Of a stretch of 64,000 bases of DNA, positions 35,678-44,751 are shown in pieces. The notes under the pieces are model-generated. The model had not been told where the DNA came from. It did not search any database and saw nothing but the letters and a program-made list of their open reading frames with translations. Source of the stretch: Chitinophaga pendula (GTDB lineage: Bacteria; Bacteroidota; Bacteroidia; Chitinophagales; Chitinophagaceae); contig NZ_CP077769.1 in the NCBI RefSeq assembly GCF_020386615.1, positions 4,774,001 to 4,838,000 of the forward strand. The letters run 5' to 3'. A program made the position numbers and the translations under genes. Positions within the stretch are counted from its first letter, which is position 1, and every line of letters begins with the position of its first letter.

Positions 35678-37570
35678 ATGAGAAAATGGCTGCTCCTCGC
35701 TTCGGCCATCCTGCTGGTATTCCCCGCAGTAACCCAAGCCTCCAATCCAGACTCCGCATGGATACGCGAACACTACACGAAAAAGGAAGTTTATATCCCC
35801 ATGCGTGATGGCATCCGCCTCTTCACCTCCATCTACCTGCCAAAAGATAAGTCGGAAAAACATCCTATGCTCATGAGCCGCACCCCCTACTCCTGCGCGC
35901 CCTATGGTGAAAATGAATTCCGTGCCTTCTGGTCCAATCACTACCTGCAGTACATGAAAGAAGGCTACATTATGATCATCCAGGACGTCCGCGGCCGCTG
36001 GATGAGTGAAGGCACCTTCGTAGACGTACGCCCTTATAATCCTAATAAGAAGACTAAAAAAGATATCGACGAAGCCAGCGATACCTACGATACCGTCGAC
36101 TGGCTGGTAAAAAATCTCGAAGGCAATAACGGCAACATCGGCGTATTCGGTATCTCTTATCCAGGCTTCTACTCCACCATGGCTGCCCTCAGCGGTCACC
36201 CGGCCCTCAAGGCAGTAAGCCCGCAAGCCCCCGTGACCGACTGGTTCCTGGGAGACGACTTCCACCATAACGGCGCCTTCATGCTCGCCGATGCCTTCTC
36301 CTTCTACACCGCCTTCGGCAAACCTCGTCCTAAACCGACAACAGTTGGCCCCCATGGCTTCGATTACAAATCCGATGATAACTATGACTTCTTCCTAAAA
36401 GTAGGTACCCTCAAAGACTTTGACAGACTTACCGGCGACAGCATCGCATTCTGGAAAGACCTCTATGCACACGAAACCTACGACGACTGGTGGAAAGCAC
36501 GCAACGTACGCCCTTACCTGAAGAATGTTAAACCCGTAATGCTCGAAGTAGGCGGCCTGTTTGACGCAGAAGACTGCTTCGGCGCATGGACCACCTACCA
36601 GGCGATCGAACACCAAAGCCCCAATACTAACAACCGCATTGTAATGGGCCCCTGGTACCATGGTCAATGGTCTCGTGGTGATGGTACCCATCTCGGTAAT
36701 ATCCAGTTCGGTAGCGCTACCAGCAAATGGTACGCCGACAACATCGAAGTGCCTTTCTTCAATCACTACCTTAAAGGCAAAGGCAATGCACCCGATATCG
36801 CAGAAGCAACTATCTTCTTCACTGGCGCTAACGAATGGAAAAAGCTGCCTAAATGGCCGCCTGCAGAAGCAAAAGCAACACCGATATACCTGCAGGAAAA
36901 AGGAGGACTCTCCTTTAATCAACCTACCGGTAATAACAGCTTCGATGAATACCTCAGCGATCCGGACAAACCAGTCCCCTACACCGACGGTATCCACCTG
37001 GCACGTACCATCAACTACATGACCGACGACCAGCGTTTCGCTTCCAGACGTCCGGATGTACTCACCTTCCAGACAGATATCCTCCAGGAAGATCTCACAC
37101 TGGCAGGTCCGTTGGTAGCAAACCTCATCGCCAGCATCACCGGCACCGACGCCGACTTCATCGTGAAACTCGTCGATGTCTTCCCGAACGATTTCTCCTA
37201 CGGTCCCAGCGAACCGTCTGAGCACTACCGCGTACCGTCCACCACCTACCAGATGGGTGGCTACCAAATGCTGGTACGTGGCGAAGTAATGAGAGGTAAG
37301 TTTCGCAACAGCTTCGAAAAAGCAGAGCCTTTCGAACCTGGTAAACCTACCCCGGTGAAGTTCACCCTCCCCGACATCGCACATACCTTCAAAAAAGGTC
37401 ACCGCGTAATGGTACAGGTACAAAGCAGCTGGTTCCCACTAGTAGACCGCAACCCGCAGGTCTTCACCGATATCTACCACTGCGATGCCAAAGACTTCCA
37501 GAAAGCAACCATCCGTATCTACCACGACGCAAAATACCCTTCCAGCCTCGAGCTGCCTGTGGTGAAATAA
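35678..37570 (+). CDS. CocE/NonD family hydrolase (S15-like acylase)
   Basis: 630 residues with a signal peptide (MRKWLLLASAILLVFPAVTQA). An alpha/beta hydrolase domain carries YIPMRDGIRLFTSIYLPKD, the oxyanion region IMIIQDVRGRWMSEG, and the nucleophile S160 in GVFGISYPGF. A cap and the C-terminal jelly-roll domain follow (PLVANLIASITGTDADFIVKLVDVFP, HRVMVQVQSSWFPLVDRNPQ). The family covers cocaine esterase, glutaryl-7-ACA acylase and X-Pro dipeptidyl peptidases; the secreted form is common in Chitinophaga, and its physiological substrate is probably an acylated peptide or amide. Monocistronic, with a strong terminator. Confidence 0.93.
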   Translation: MRKWLLLASAILLVFPAVTQASNPDSAWIREHYTKKEVYIPMRDGIRLFTSIYLPKDKSEKHPMLMSRTPYSCAPYGENEFRAFWSNHYLQYMKEGYIMIIQDVRGRWMSEGTFVDVRPYNPNKKTKKDIDEASDTYDTVDWLVKNLEGNNGNIGVFGISYPGFYSTMAALSGHPALKAVSPQAPVTDWFLGDDFHHNGAFMLADAFSFYTAFGKPRPKPTTVGPHGFDYKSDDNYDFFLKVGTLKDFDRLTGDSIAFWKDLYAHETYDDWWKARNVRPYLKNVKPVMLEVGGLFDAEDCFGAWTTYQAIEHQSPNTNNRIVMGPWYHGQWSRGDGTHLGNIQFGSATSKWYADNIEVPFFNHYLKGKGNAPDIAEATIFFTGANEWKKLPKWPPAEAKATPIYLQEKGGLSFNQPTGNNSFDEYLSDPDKPVPYTDGIHLARTINYMTDDQRFASRRPDVLTFQTDILQEDLTLAGPLVANLIASITGTDADFIVKLVDVFPNDFSYGPSEPSEHYRVPSTTYQMGGYQMLVRGEVMRGKFRNSFEKAEPFEPGKPTPVKFTLPDIAHTFKKGHRVMVQVQSSWFPLVDRNPQVFTDIYHCDAKDFQKATIRIYHDAKYPSSLELPVVK

Positions 37571-37589
37571 TAAAGTCAATTACATAAAT

Positions 37590-37634
37590 AAAAGGCGAAG
37601 GCCGGTCTTATAACAAGACCGGCCTTCGCCTTTT
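37590..37634. terminator. Strong terminator of the CocE-like gene
   Basis: A perfect 20-bp stem from AAAAGGCGAAGGCCGGTCTT (37590-37609) to AAGACCGGCCTTCGCCTTTT (37615-37634), loop of five bases. Confidence 0.9.
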
Positions 37635-37815
37635 ATACATAAAATACAAACTACTTGGTATTGGCGATCTGTCCGACCCATTCTAATTTTGAAATGTAAA
37701 AGGCTTAGCGAATAAACAGAGGAAATCTCTATTACGCAGTACCTGATAATTTATCCCAATAAAAAAACATGCAATCCCAATATTGCTGCTATTATCACTT
37801 CCTAAAAGCTCCCAA

Positions 37816-38934
37816 ATGAAAAGATTAATAGGATTAACTTCCATATGCCTTATTCTTACAGGTATTTGCTCTGCTCAAGGTAATTGGATTGATTTACAAG
37901 ATCCCCAGACAAATTTACTGGGCCGGATGATCACCAACGTTAACAACGGCTCACCTGTATTTGTACCCAACGCCAGTATTCCTCATCTGACCTACGAGGT
38001 CGTAGATGGTGCCGAAAGCATCACGGATTATAAAGAGAAATTCAGAAAATATTTAACAGGCATCATCAATATAAATACCCACACGTTAAGCAACATAGAG
38101 GTAACCCGGATCAAATACAGGTCCATTAAGGCGGATCATTATAAAGATGGTACCCTGGCCATTGGAACAAAATTCGCCTATGCAGGCCAAACAGCAGACA
38201 GCGTTATAGTAACGGTGAAAAGAAAATCCGGCGTTGATTTGGACTTCAAAGAACTATTAGACAAAATTCTTGGCGCAGTGGGTATACCAGAAGAACTAAC
38301 AGGTGGGATAACAACAGTAGTAAAAAAATTAAGCCTTAATACAAACGATTCTTTAGCTGCAAGAATTCTGATCGTTAATCCTAACGTATACTTCAAAGCC
38401 AGGTTCGTTGAGTTTATGGAAGGAAATCCTCCTATACTAACTGCCAGGGGAAAAACATGGGACGACTATTGGATCCATTTTTACAACAACAGTACCAACG
38501 TAGTGAATGAGTACACCATTCTGGACGCCTCCAGACCACAAATGCAAAGAGAAACCAAAAGAAATTATGTTCAATTCTGGGGACTCAATGACGATAAAAG
38601 CCGCCGCTACTTCTTCAAAACAACCAAAGACGGAGATAAACTCAAACTACTATTCATGCGGGCTATAACTGGCCAGAATGATACAGCAATCTTGGAAATA
38701 CCAAGTACTAAACATGACGGGAAAGTAACGTTTGAACAGGAATATATCAAAGTAGATGAGTTTTGGCATAGTGGTAAAACAAAATTTGTTTACGTCGCCT
38801 GTTTTGCTGAACAACTGGACAATAACCGGATACGGCTTCATAATTTTGATGAAATCGTCAATGACAAAGGGCGTATTATGACCTACATAAAATATCCGGA
38901 AGTAAAGTTCAAATATTTATCAAAAAACGATTAG
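37816..38934 (+). CDS. Secreted protein of unknown function
   Basis: 372 residues from ATG 37816, which gives a signal peptide (MKRLIGLTSICLILTGICSA); an earlier frame start at 37783 only adds residues before it. The mature protein has no motif that I recognise. It is mixed alpha/beta, with KRKSGVDLDFKELLDKILGAVGIPEEL in the middle. Codon use is AT-richer than in the surrounding genes and the strong third-position GC bias is missing, which suggests recent acquisition. Followed by a perfect palindromic hairpin at 39085-39108. Confidence 0.65.
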   Translation: MKRLIGLTSICLILTGICSAQGNWIDLQDPQTNLLGRMITNVNNGSPVFVPNASIPHLTYEVVDGAESITDYKEKFRKYLTGIININTHTLSNIEVTRIKYRSIKADHYKDGTLAIGTKFAYAGQTADSVIVTVKRKSGVDLDFKELLDKILGAVGIPEELTGGITTVVKKLSLNTNDSLAARILIVNPNVYFKARFVEFMEGNPPILTARGKTWDDYWIHFYNNSTNVVNEYTILDASRPQMQRETKRNYVQFWGLNDDKSRRYFFKTTKDGDKLKLLFMRAITGQNDTAILEIPSTKHDGKVTFEQEYIKVDEFWHSGKTKFVYVACFAEQLDNNRIRLHNFDEIVNDKGRIMTYIKYPEVKFKYLSKND

Positions 38935-39084
38935 CATTTGTAAGCTTCTCCTTCTCGCTACAATGCAGTGATCTAAACCAGGAAGGATTGGGTCTTCAAT
39001 CCGATATCCGGCAAGGATAAATTGCAATGAACAGTCTTCTTTAGAGGTGGCATGGCCTGTCTGTATGGGCGCTACTGATAACGG

Positions 39085-39108
39085 AAAAGGAGGCAATTGC
39101 CTCCTTTT
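39085..39108 (+). terminator. Palindromic terminator
   Basis: AAAAGGAGGCAATTGCCTCCTTTT is an uninterrupted 24-bp palindrome (10-bp stem, AATT loop) between the converging genes ending at 38934 and 39138. It can end transcripts from both sides. Confidence 0.75.
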
Positions 39109-39137
39109 CTACTATGGTCATGTATAACATTCCTTAT

Positions 39138-39671
39138 TTAGTTCATGCCGCACAGTTTCTCTTTGTTTAACACCCTGCGTAGCGGGAACATGCTATTAAA
39201 ACGGATGAAATTGACCCCTTTAAGCTGATCGTTCTTAAAAGTAAAAGTGACCGTTTTTATTTTGTCTTCCAGTTTGGAAAGCTCCATTGGGGCAATTTGA
39301 GTATTCGCGTCAATTGCAAAAGTCGTTTCCAAAACCTTACCGGTATTATCAATAGAATATGTTATAACCATGGCTTTCTCATCGGCAATCTTTTGTAGTT
39401 TATCTTTTGGAATGACACCTCTGATAAGTTCGCCGACCTCATTCACCCCTTTGCACTCAATACTCGTTAAATCTTCTACGCCTGCAGGAATTTGTGGTTG
39501 CTTTGATCCAAGAATATTCTCTGAATTGCTGATATAGAGTCTGTTAGAGTCAATCAGCTTGCATTGATATGTTTTATTGCCTGCTTTCACAATTCCTTCG
39601 TCAAACTGACAATAAGATTTCTCTAGAATGAAAAAAGAGGCTAGTAACAAAAATGGCGTCTTGTATTGCAT
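39138..39671 (-). CDS. Small secreted protein of unknown function
   Basis: 177 residues with a signal peptide (MQYKTPFLLLASFFILEKSYC; the Cys at 21 could instead be a lipid site). The mature part is beta-rich, with VVKAGN-like start DEGIVKAGNKTYQCKLIDSNRLY, AMVITYSIDNTGKVLETTFAID and DKIKTVTFTFKNDQLKGVNF. The 'YSIDNTGKV.E' phrase recalls domains that report on TonB-like C-terminal energy transducers, but the match is too short to name. It lies 5 bp after the stop of the broken lipoprotein gene and on the same strand, so they were probably co-transcribed. AT-rich codon use. Confidence 0.6.
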   Translation of the reverse strand: MQYKTPFLLLASFFILEKSYCQFDEGIVKAGNKTYQCKLIDSNRLYISNSENILGSKQPQIPAGVEDLTSIECKGVNEVGELIRGVIPKDKLQKIADEKAMVITYSIDNTGKVLETTFAIDANTQIAPMELSKLEDKIKTVTFTFKNDQLKGVNFIRFNSMFPLRRVLNKEKLCGMN

Positions 39672-39676
39672 AGCTT

Positions 39677-41106
39677 TTAATTTTCAATAGTGCATCCACT
39701 ATTCTTATACAAATTTAATAAAGCTTCGGGTTTTAAATTAGGATCTGTCGGAAGAAAATATGCGGGCCATGACTTTTTAAACAACTCCAAAAAATCGAAG
39801 TATTTATCTTGTAATTCGCTAAAATCGGTAGGATGTTTTGTTACGTCCGCAGTAATTTTCCGGAGCCAGTCAAAGTAAGCGGCGTTATCTTCATTAGTTG
39901 TCTGAATCGTCAAACAGCAAGGCATAAATTTCTTCATTATTTCGATATCTCTTAAGAGCTTTGCTTCAAACTCTAAATTCGAACCTCCTATCGTCCCATG
40001 CTTTCCGGCAATTCCTCCAGGATAATACAGATTTTGATATGCATGAAATAGTTCCTCTGTTAGTACATCATAATTAATCGCTGAATTACCCTTAAAGGAA
40101 ACTGACATTTCAATTGGTTTAAACCCTCCTTCGCTGAGTTGCATTGGGGTTACTTTGAAATCAAGCTTTACTCCGGCAGTTACCATCTGGTTGAAAAACG
40201 CTTTATTAATGCAGCACTCTAAAAATTGCTCTAGTACCCTATTTAGGATCGCAACCTGTTGAACCATCATTGTTGTCGTTGATTTAGCAATTTTCTTCAG
40301 GTTTTCGGAAGGTTGGGGTTCTCCTTGTGTTGCACCGGGATAATCATTTGGACCAGGGCTATTGCCAGTTCCACCCCCATTTGGTCCGCCTGACGGATTT
40401 CCATTGCCGCCATTCCATCCTCCGCCACCACTTCCACCGTCACAGGCAACTTGTTTACTAAACTCATAACGGCAATAGCTTTGACCGCCGGAATAGGTAC
40501 AACTGTAATAGTCGATATAACATTTGGTCATTACAACGACTTCTGGATGGGGATTTGATGTGTTTCCCCAAGTCTCGAATTGCCTATATCGGCCACTACC
40601 ATCATATTCAAAATTCTTGATCTGTTTTCCAAACCAATCTGTGACCAGTACCATTCCAGTAAAAAGACACTTCTTCCCTTTATTTTCCAAAAAAACGGCA
40701 TTGGGAAGGGTTGTGACCAATTCCGCATGGATTTTATTTTGAGCATCTTTATAGAAAAGCAGATCGGTAACCTGTGAGGTCGTTAGTCGCATTTTGCCGG
40801 CATCATATTCAATTGTTAAATCCCTCGCATATAAAATCGGGACAACCACCGCTTCGCCAATACTGATCTTCTTTATTTTGGCGGCGCTCCAAATGGAGAG
40901 TTTGGGAATATCCTCGACATATTTTCAAAACAGGTTCTTTTTGGGGGTCCTGGAGGCCAGTTCAAGATCAAAGAATGACTTTACTTCTTGGATAAAATTC
41001 GATGTTTGGGCATGATCACCCGCCTGATAATCTTGTTGAGGCTTCTTACAACTCATGGAACTGCAAAAACTAGCAGTAGTAAAATAAGGGATGTTTTTGG
41101 GGTCAT
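39677..41106 (-). pseudogene. Broken lipoprotein gene (frameshift plus in-frame TGA)
   Basis: The longest intact part is a 390-codon frame from a GTG at 40849, but coding similarity clearly extends upstream. From ATG 41106 a signal peptide reads MTPKTSLILLLLVFAVP and hits a stop. One frame over, the sequence continues as SMSCKKPQQDYQAGD...RTPKKNLF, meets an in-frame TGA at about 40924-40926, then reads KYVEDIPKLSIWSAAKIKK straight into the intact frame. So one frameshift and one nonsense codon separate the lipoprotein signal (Cys in MSC) from the body. The body has a Gly/Pro/Asn-rich linker (about 40 residues, GGSGGGGWNGGNGNPSGG) and a C-terminal helical domain with EELFHAYQNLYYPGG, an HExxH-like HAYQ helix. 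Function unknown. AT-rich. Confidence 0.7.
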
Positions 41107-41322
41107 AAAACGATATTTATTGGTGATGCATTCCAAACAATAGGTTTTTGACAAGGGCCAACGCGGTATTGTCTTTTGCCGTAAATACAAGATTAGCCAT
41201 AGACAGAAGAACTAATGATTTAATTGAGTCCTGGAAAACACATGGTATTGGGGTAACCTCTTCAATACAGATAGCAGCAAGATAAGCATATATATAACCT
41301 ATTACCAGCATATAGATAAAAT

Positions 41323-41360
41323 ACCGTGATTAATGTAATAGTTATTACATCAATCACGGT
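41323..41360. repeat. 18-bp inverted repeat
   Basis: ACCGTGATTAATGTAATA (41323-41340) is complementary to TATTACATCAATCACGGT (41343-41360) with one mismatch and a 2-bp centre. There is no T-run on either side, so it is not an ordinary terminator. It lies between two degraded genes (a 330-bp stretch otherwise without a believable gene). Confidence 0.6.
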
Positions 41361-41436
41361 GCGAAATAAATGCAACAGCTTCAATCATGGGGCTTTAATT
41401 GAACTTTTTTCATCCATTTAAACTTGTAGGCAAGGG

Positions 41437-41768
41437 TTGCACCTTCATGATACAGGTATTCCCAATTTATGCCCATCAAATCAGCTTAATTGCCGCTGTA
41501 AACTGGATACCGTTAGCCGACAACTAACCACGCCCCTCACAACCTATGACCTTTCCTACAAAGAGGCAGCACTATTAGAGTTATTACTGCAACACAAAAA
41601 TGAAGTACTCGAAAGACACGAAGCCCTGATCAAAATATGGGGCAATGACAGCATCTACAATGTCAATAGCATAATGTATTCATGACGCACCTGCGAAAAT
41701 TACTCAAAGATGATCCTGCTGTACAGATTCTAAGCCTACGTGGCATTGGTTATAAACTGGTTATATAA
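41437..41768 (+). pseudogene. Remnant of an OmpR/PhoB-type response regulator output domain
   Basis: One frame reads SRQLTTPLTTYDLSYKEAALLELLLQHKNEVLERHEALIKIWGNDSIYNVNSIM and then stops at 41683-41685. The next frame continues VFMTHLRKLLKDDPAVQILSLRGIGYKLVI to a stop at 41766-41768. Together they are the winged-helix output domain of an OmpR/PhoB response regulator (consensus: LT..E..LL..L......V..R..LL...WG......R.....I..LRKKL..DP.....I.TVRG.GY.L). A single-base deletion near 41674 explains the shift. The receiver domain is missing: upstream sequence shows no phosphoacceptor region. No partner histidine kinase is nearby. Confidence 0.75.
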
Positions 41769-41851
41769 ACCGGCGTTCTCTGCGTTGCCATCCCCCCTTC
41801 CCTCCCCCCGATATTTTTCTTAACTTTAGTCCTCCTGTAAATGTCCATGTT

Positions 41852-42577
41852 ATGAAAAGACCACTGCTTTTGGTAGGGATCGCCTGCCTGTTCATTGCCG
41901 TGATGCTCCTCACCGCTATTGCCGCCACCGCCCAGCAACTGCAAGGCGCCTGGCAACTCTCCACACCCGGGCAAGTCCATCAGACCGTCCGTATCATCGC
42001 CGACAACTATTTTGTAGAAACCGCCTACGATATGACAGCCAAACAGTTCATCCGCTCCCATGGTGGCACCATCAAAGCCACTACCGACGCTATCGAAGAA
42101 CGTATTGAGTTCAATACCGATAATAAAGGCACCGTAGGTAGCACCTCCAACACCACCTTCTCCCTGGATGGCAGCAACCTCACCATTGTCCGCAACGGCA
42201 AACAGGAAACCTGGAAACGCCTCGACGATGGCAACGCTCCGCTCGCTGGCAACTGGCACATCACCGCACGCGAACAGGATGGTAAAATGAGCGCTATCCA
42301 CACCACCGGCACCCGCAAGACAGTAAAAATACTGTCCGGCACCCGCTTCCAGTGGGCCGCCATAGACCCCGGCACACAGTCCTTCTCCGGCACCGGCGGC
42401 GGCACCTATACATTCAAAGATGGTAAATACACAGAAACAATAGAGTTCTTCTCCCGCGACAACAGCCGCGTAGGCATGTCCCTCAGCTTCGATGGTAAAG
42501 TGGATGGTAAAAACTGGCACCACTTCGGCCTCAGCTCCAAAGGCGATAAGATCTCCGAAATATGGAGTCGGGACTAA
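41852..42577 (+). CDS. Periplasmic protein with two lipocalin-like repeats
   Basis: 241 residues. A hydrophobic N-terminal signal (MKRPLLLVGIACLFIAVMLLTAIAATAQQ) is followed by two domains of similar plan. The first opens LQGAWQLSTPGQ (about residue 31) and the second LAGNWHITAREQDGK (about residue 130). Each continues with a strand-rich run ending in a Gly-x-Trp/Lys-x-Trp phrase. The G-x-W start is typical of lipocalin-like beta barrels of Bacteroidota. Ligand and role unknown. TAACTTTA about 30 bp upstream is one base off a -7 element. Codon bias returns to that of the core genome here. Confidence 0.6.
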   Translation: MKRPLLLVGIACLFIAVMLLTAIAATAQQLQGAWQLSTPGQVHQTVRIIADNYFVETAYDMTAKQFIRSHGGTIKATTDAIEERIEFNTDNKGTVGSTSNTTFSLDGSNLTIVRNGKQETWKRLDDGNAPLAGNWHITAREQDGKMSAIHTTGTRKTVKILSGTRFQWAAIDPGTQSFSGTGGGTYTFKDGKYTETIEFFSRDNSRVGMSLSFDGKVDGKNWHHFGLSSKGDKISEIWSRD

Positions 42578-42591
42578 CAAACAAACAATAA

Positions 42592-43773
42592 CTATATCCG
42601 GTAACCGATCCCCCATTCTATCCAGTCCGCAGCCGCTCCATTCAGCGTCTTCAACCCTATCTGGACAAAGGTCTTCGTAGGCGTATTATAACGCAGCCCT
42701 ATCCGCATAAACACATTCCCCTTGTAATTATCCCGCCGGAACCAATACGTCCCTACCTGCGTCACCAGGTCGAATCGCTGTATATGCAACAGATGCCCTA
42801 CATGCACACCACCCAGCATCTTATCACTGGTATGCGCCTGCTTCCCCTCCATACTGTAAATCCCGCCTAAAGACGCATCATAAAAGCCGTCCAACCCCGC
42901 CGTAAAACTCCCCATATGACTGTAACGGCGCGCATAATCCAATACCAGCGATACCGTACCGTAAAACGAACCCGAACTCTTCGAACTCTCATTCTGCACC
43001 ACCCCGAAAGCACCGTAGATATCTACATTGCTCACCCGCTTCACGGGTGGTATCAGTGTCGTTACAAACACCGGCCGCCGCAATGGCTCATACGTAGAAT
43101 CGATCTGCTGCTTCACAATACGCCGGATCGCATTGTAGTGATAACGCACCCCCACGTTCAAGCCATACATGTTCAATCCCAGGTTAGGCGTATGCGTACG
43201 TCCGTTCGAAAAATGCGTCATATCTATACCATATATCAGGTCAAACAACTCCGAAGCCTTGAATACCCCTCCCACACTCACATTGAAATACACATCCACC
43301 TTCGAACTGATCGCATCGTTTAAAGGATTGTTCTTCGGATCATACCCATTCAGATCATAAGTAAACCCCAACGCCATTTCCGCATTGAAATGATGACGCC
43401 TCCGCCGCAAAAAAGGGAAATCAAAAAAACCGTAAATACCACTGGGATTCCCTAATATACTAGGATCGCCAATATTACCGCTATACATCCCGATGCCATA
43501 GCTGGGATAATTGTACACACGCTGCCACACCTTTTTCCCCGTACTCTGCCAGCCCATCCGCACCTCCACAGAAGTATACCCCTTCTGCAGGAACTGCTTC
43601 AGCTCCTCCCCATTATACAAATGACTGCCACTGTGAAACTTAACGGCAATGTACTTATGCCGGCCCAAGTTAGGATTCTGCTTTGCCTTCTGCCATAGAT
43701 CTACCTGCTGCCCCGAAGCCGACAAACCAGCGCCGAGTAGATACAGTAATACGATTCCGTAAACGTTTTTCAT
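42592..43773 (-). CDS. PagL-like acyloxyacyl hydrolase / lipid A deacylase
   Basis: 393 residues from ATG 43773, which gives a signal peptide (MKNVYGIVLLYLLGAGLSASGQQ). The rest is an outer-membrane beta barrel of alternating hydrophobic strands. The PagL-type active-site segment is MTHFSNGRTHTPNLGLNMYGLNVGVRYHY (about residues 195-225), with the conserved H-F-S-N-G around the catalytic His and Ser. PagL removes the 3-O acyl chain from lipid A. At 393 residues it is about twice the length of Pseudomonas PagL, as is usual for the Bacteroidota members annotated as acyloxyacyl hydrolase. Separated from the convergent gene at 42577 by 14 bp. Confidence 0.8.
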   Translation of the reverse strand: MKNVYGIVLLYLLGAGLSASGQQVDLWQKAKQNPNLGRHKYIAVKFHSGSHLYNGEELKQFLQKGYTSVEVRMGWQSTGKKVWQRVYNYPSYGIGMYSGNIGDPSILGNPSGIYGFFDFPFLRRRRHHFNAEMALGFTYDLNGYDPKNNPLNDAISSKVDVYFNVSVGGVFKASELFDLIYGIDMTHFSNGRTHTPNLGLNMYGLNVGVRYHYNAIRRIVKQQIDSTYEPLRRPVFVTTLIPPVKRVSNVDIYGAFGVVQNESSKSSGSFYGTVSLVLDYARRYSHMGSFTAGLDGFYDASLGGIYSMEGKQAHTSDKMLGGVHVGHLLHIQRFDLVTQVGTYWFRRDNYKGNVFMRIGLRYNTPTKTFVQIGLKTLNGAAADWIEWGIGYRI

Positions 43774-43949
43774 AAAATGCCTGCTATCTATATGCCTTAT
43801 ACCCTTCGTTGTTAACACTTTAACACAACCTTTTGTTAAAAACACCGCTCCATGGCCCTAAAAAGCCCCCGGAGCGTCTACGGCATCCGCCAATTTTATT
43901 ATCTTGCAGCGCTATGCCAACCAAGCATGGTCTTTATTAATTAACGCTT

Positions 43950-44669
43950 ATGATCAAAAAATACCTGTTACCAGGCATACTGCTGCTGACTTCCCTCGAA
44001 GGATATAGCCAGGCTAAAGCCAAACCTAAAACAGCAACAACACCTGCTGCCAAACAACAACAGGCAGCCATGAAAACGAAAATAGATTCTGTAAGCTACG
44101 CTATAGGATTGGATATAGGTAATAACCTCAAAGTACAGGGGTTAGACAATATTAATGCCAACCTGATGCTCAAAGCAGTACAGGATGCACTGAAAAATAA
44201 TCCCACTTTACTAACTAAAGAACAAGGAAGTATGAGTATTAGTAACTATCTGCAACAGTTAAAATCTGAGAAAGTAGCAAAGAATAAAGCAGAGGGAGAG
44301 AAATTCCTGCAGGATAATAAATCCAAACCTGGCGTAGTAACATTGCCTAGCGGTCTCCAATACCTGATCCTCAAAGAAGGTACCGGCCCTAAACCAACCG
44401 CCAATGATAAAGTAAAAACACACTACCACGGCACCCTGATAGATGGTACGACCTTCGATAGCTCCGTAGACAGAGGCGAACCTATCTCCTTCCCCGTAGG
44501 CGGCGTGATCAAAGGCTGGACAGAAGCCCTGCAACTCATGCCCGTTGGCTCCAAATGGCGCCTCTTTATCCCTTCCGACCTCGCCTACGGCGAACGCCAG
44601 GCAGGCCCGAAGATCGGCCCCGGTAGCACCCTCGTTTTCGAAGTGGAACTGCTGGAAATAGAGAAATAG
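43950..44669 (+). CDS. FKBP-type peptidyl-prolyl cis-trans isomerase
   Basis: 239 residues, exported (MIKKYLLPGILLLTSLEGYSQA). A Lys/Ala/Gln linker is followed by an FkpA-type N-terminal dimerisation segment (DSVSYAIGLDIGNNLKVQGLDNINANLMLKAVQDAL, about residues 47-82). The FKBP catalytic domain (about 130-239) has VKTHYHGTLIDGTTFDSS, PISFPVGGVIKGWTEALQLMPVGSKWRLFIPSDLAYGE and TLVFEVELLEI, all ligand-pocket signatures. It assists folding of envelope proteins. Monocistronic, with a terminator at 44695-44725. Confidence 0.93.
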   Translation: MIKKYLLPGILLLTSLEGYSQAKAKPKTATTPAAKQQQAAMKTKIDSVSYAIGLDIGNNLKVQGLDNINANLMLKAVQDALKNNPTLLTKEQGSMSISNYLQQLKSEKVAKNKAEGEKFLQDNKSKPGVVTLPSGLQYLILKEGTGPKPTANDKVKTHYHGTLIDGTTFDSSVDRGEPISFPVGGVIKGWTEALQLMPVGSKWRLFIPSDLAYGERQAGPKIGPGSTLVFEVELLEIEK

Positions 44670-44694
44670 TTTTTCCCTTTTTCTATATAAAGCG

Positions 44695-44725
44695 AAGCGC
44701 CGTACAAATAATATGTACGGCGCTT
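44695..44725. terminator. Terminator between the FKBP gene and aroC
   Basis: AAGCGCCGTACA (44695-44706) pairs perfectly with TGTACGGCGCTT (44714-44725), followed by TATTATTT on the plus strand. On the minus strand its tail is poorer in T, so the aro operon may end here less efficiently. Confidence 0.8.
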
Positions 44726-44751
44726 TATTATTTAGTCAAGATATGGTCTGA

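Noticed and set aside
41117..41311. 64-codon minus-strand frame
   Set aside because: Some hydrophobic content but no recognisable domain; it lies in the degraded stretch.
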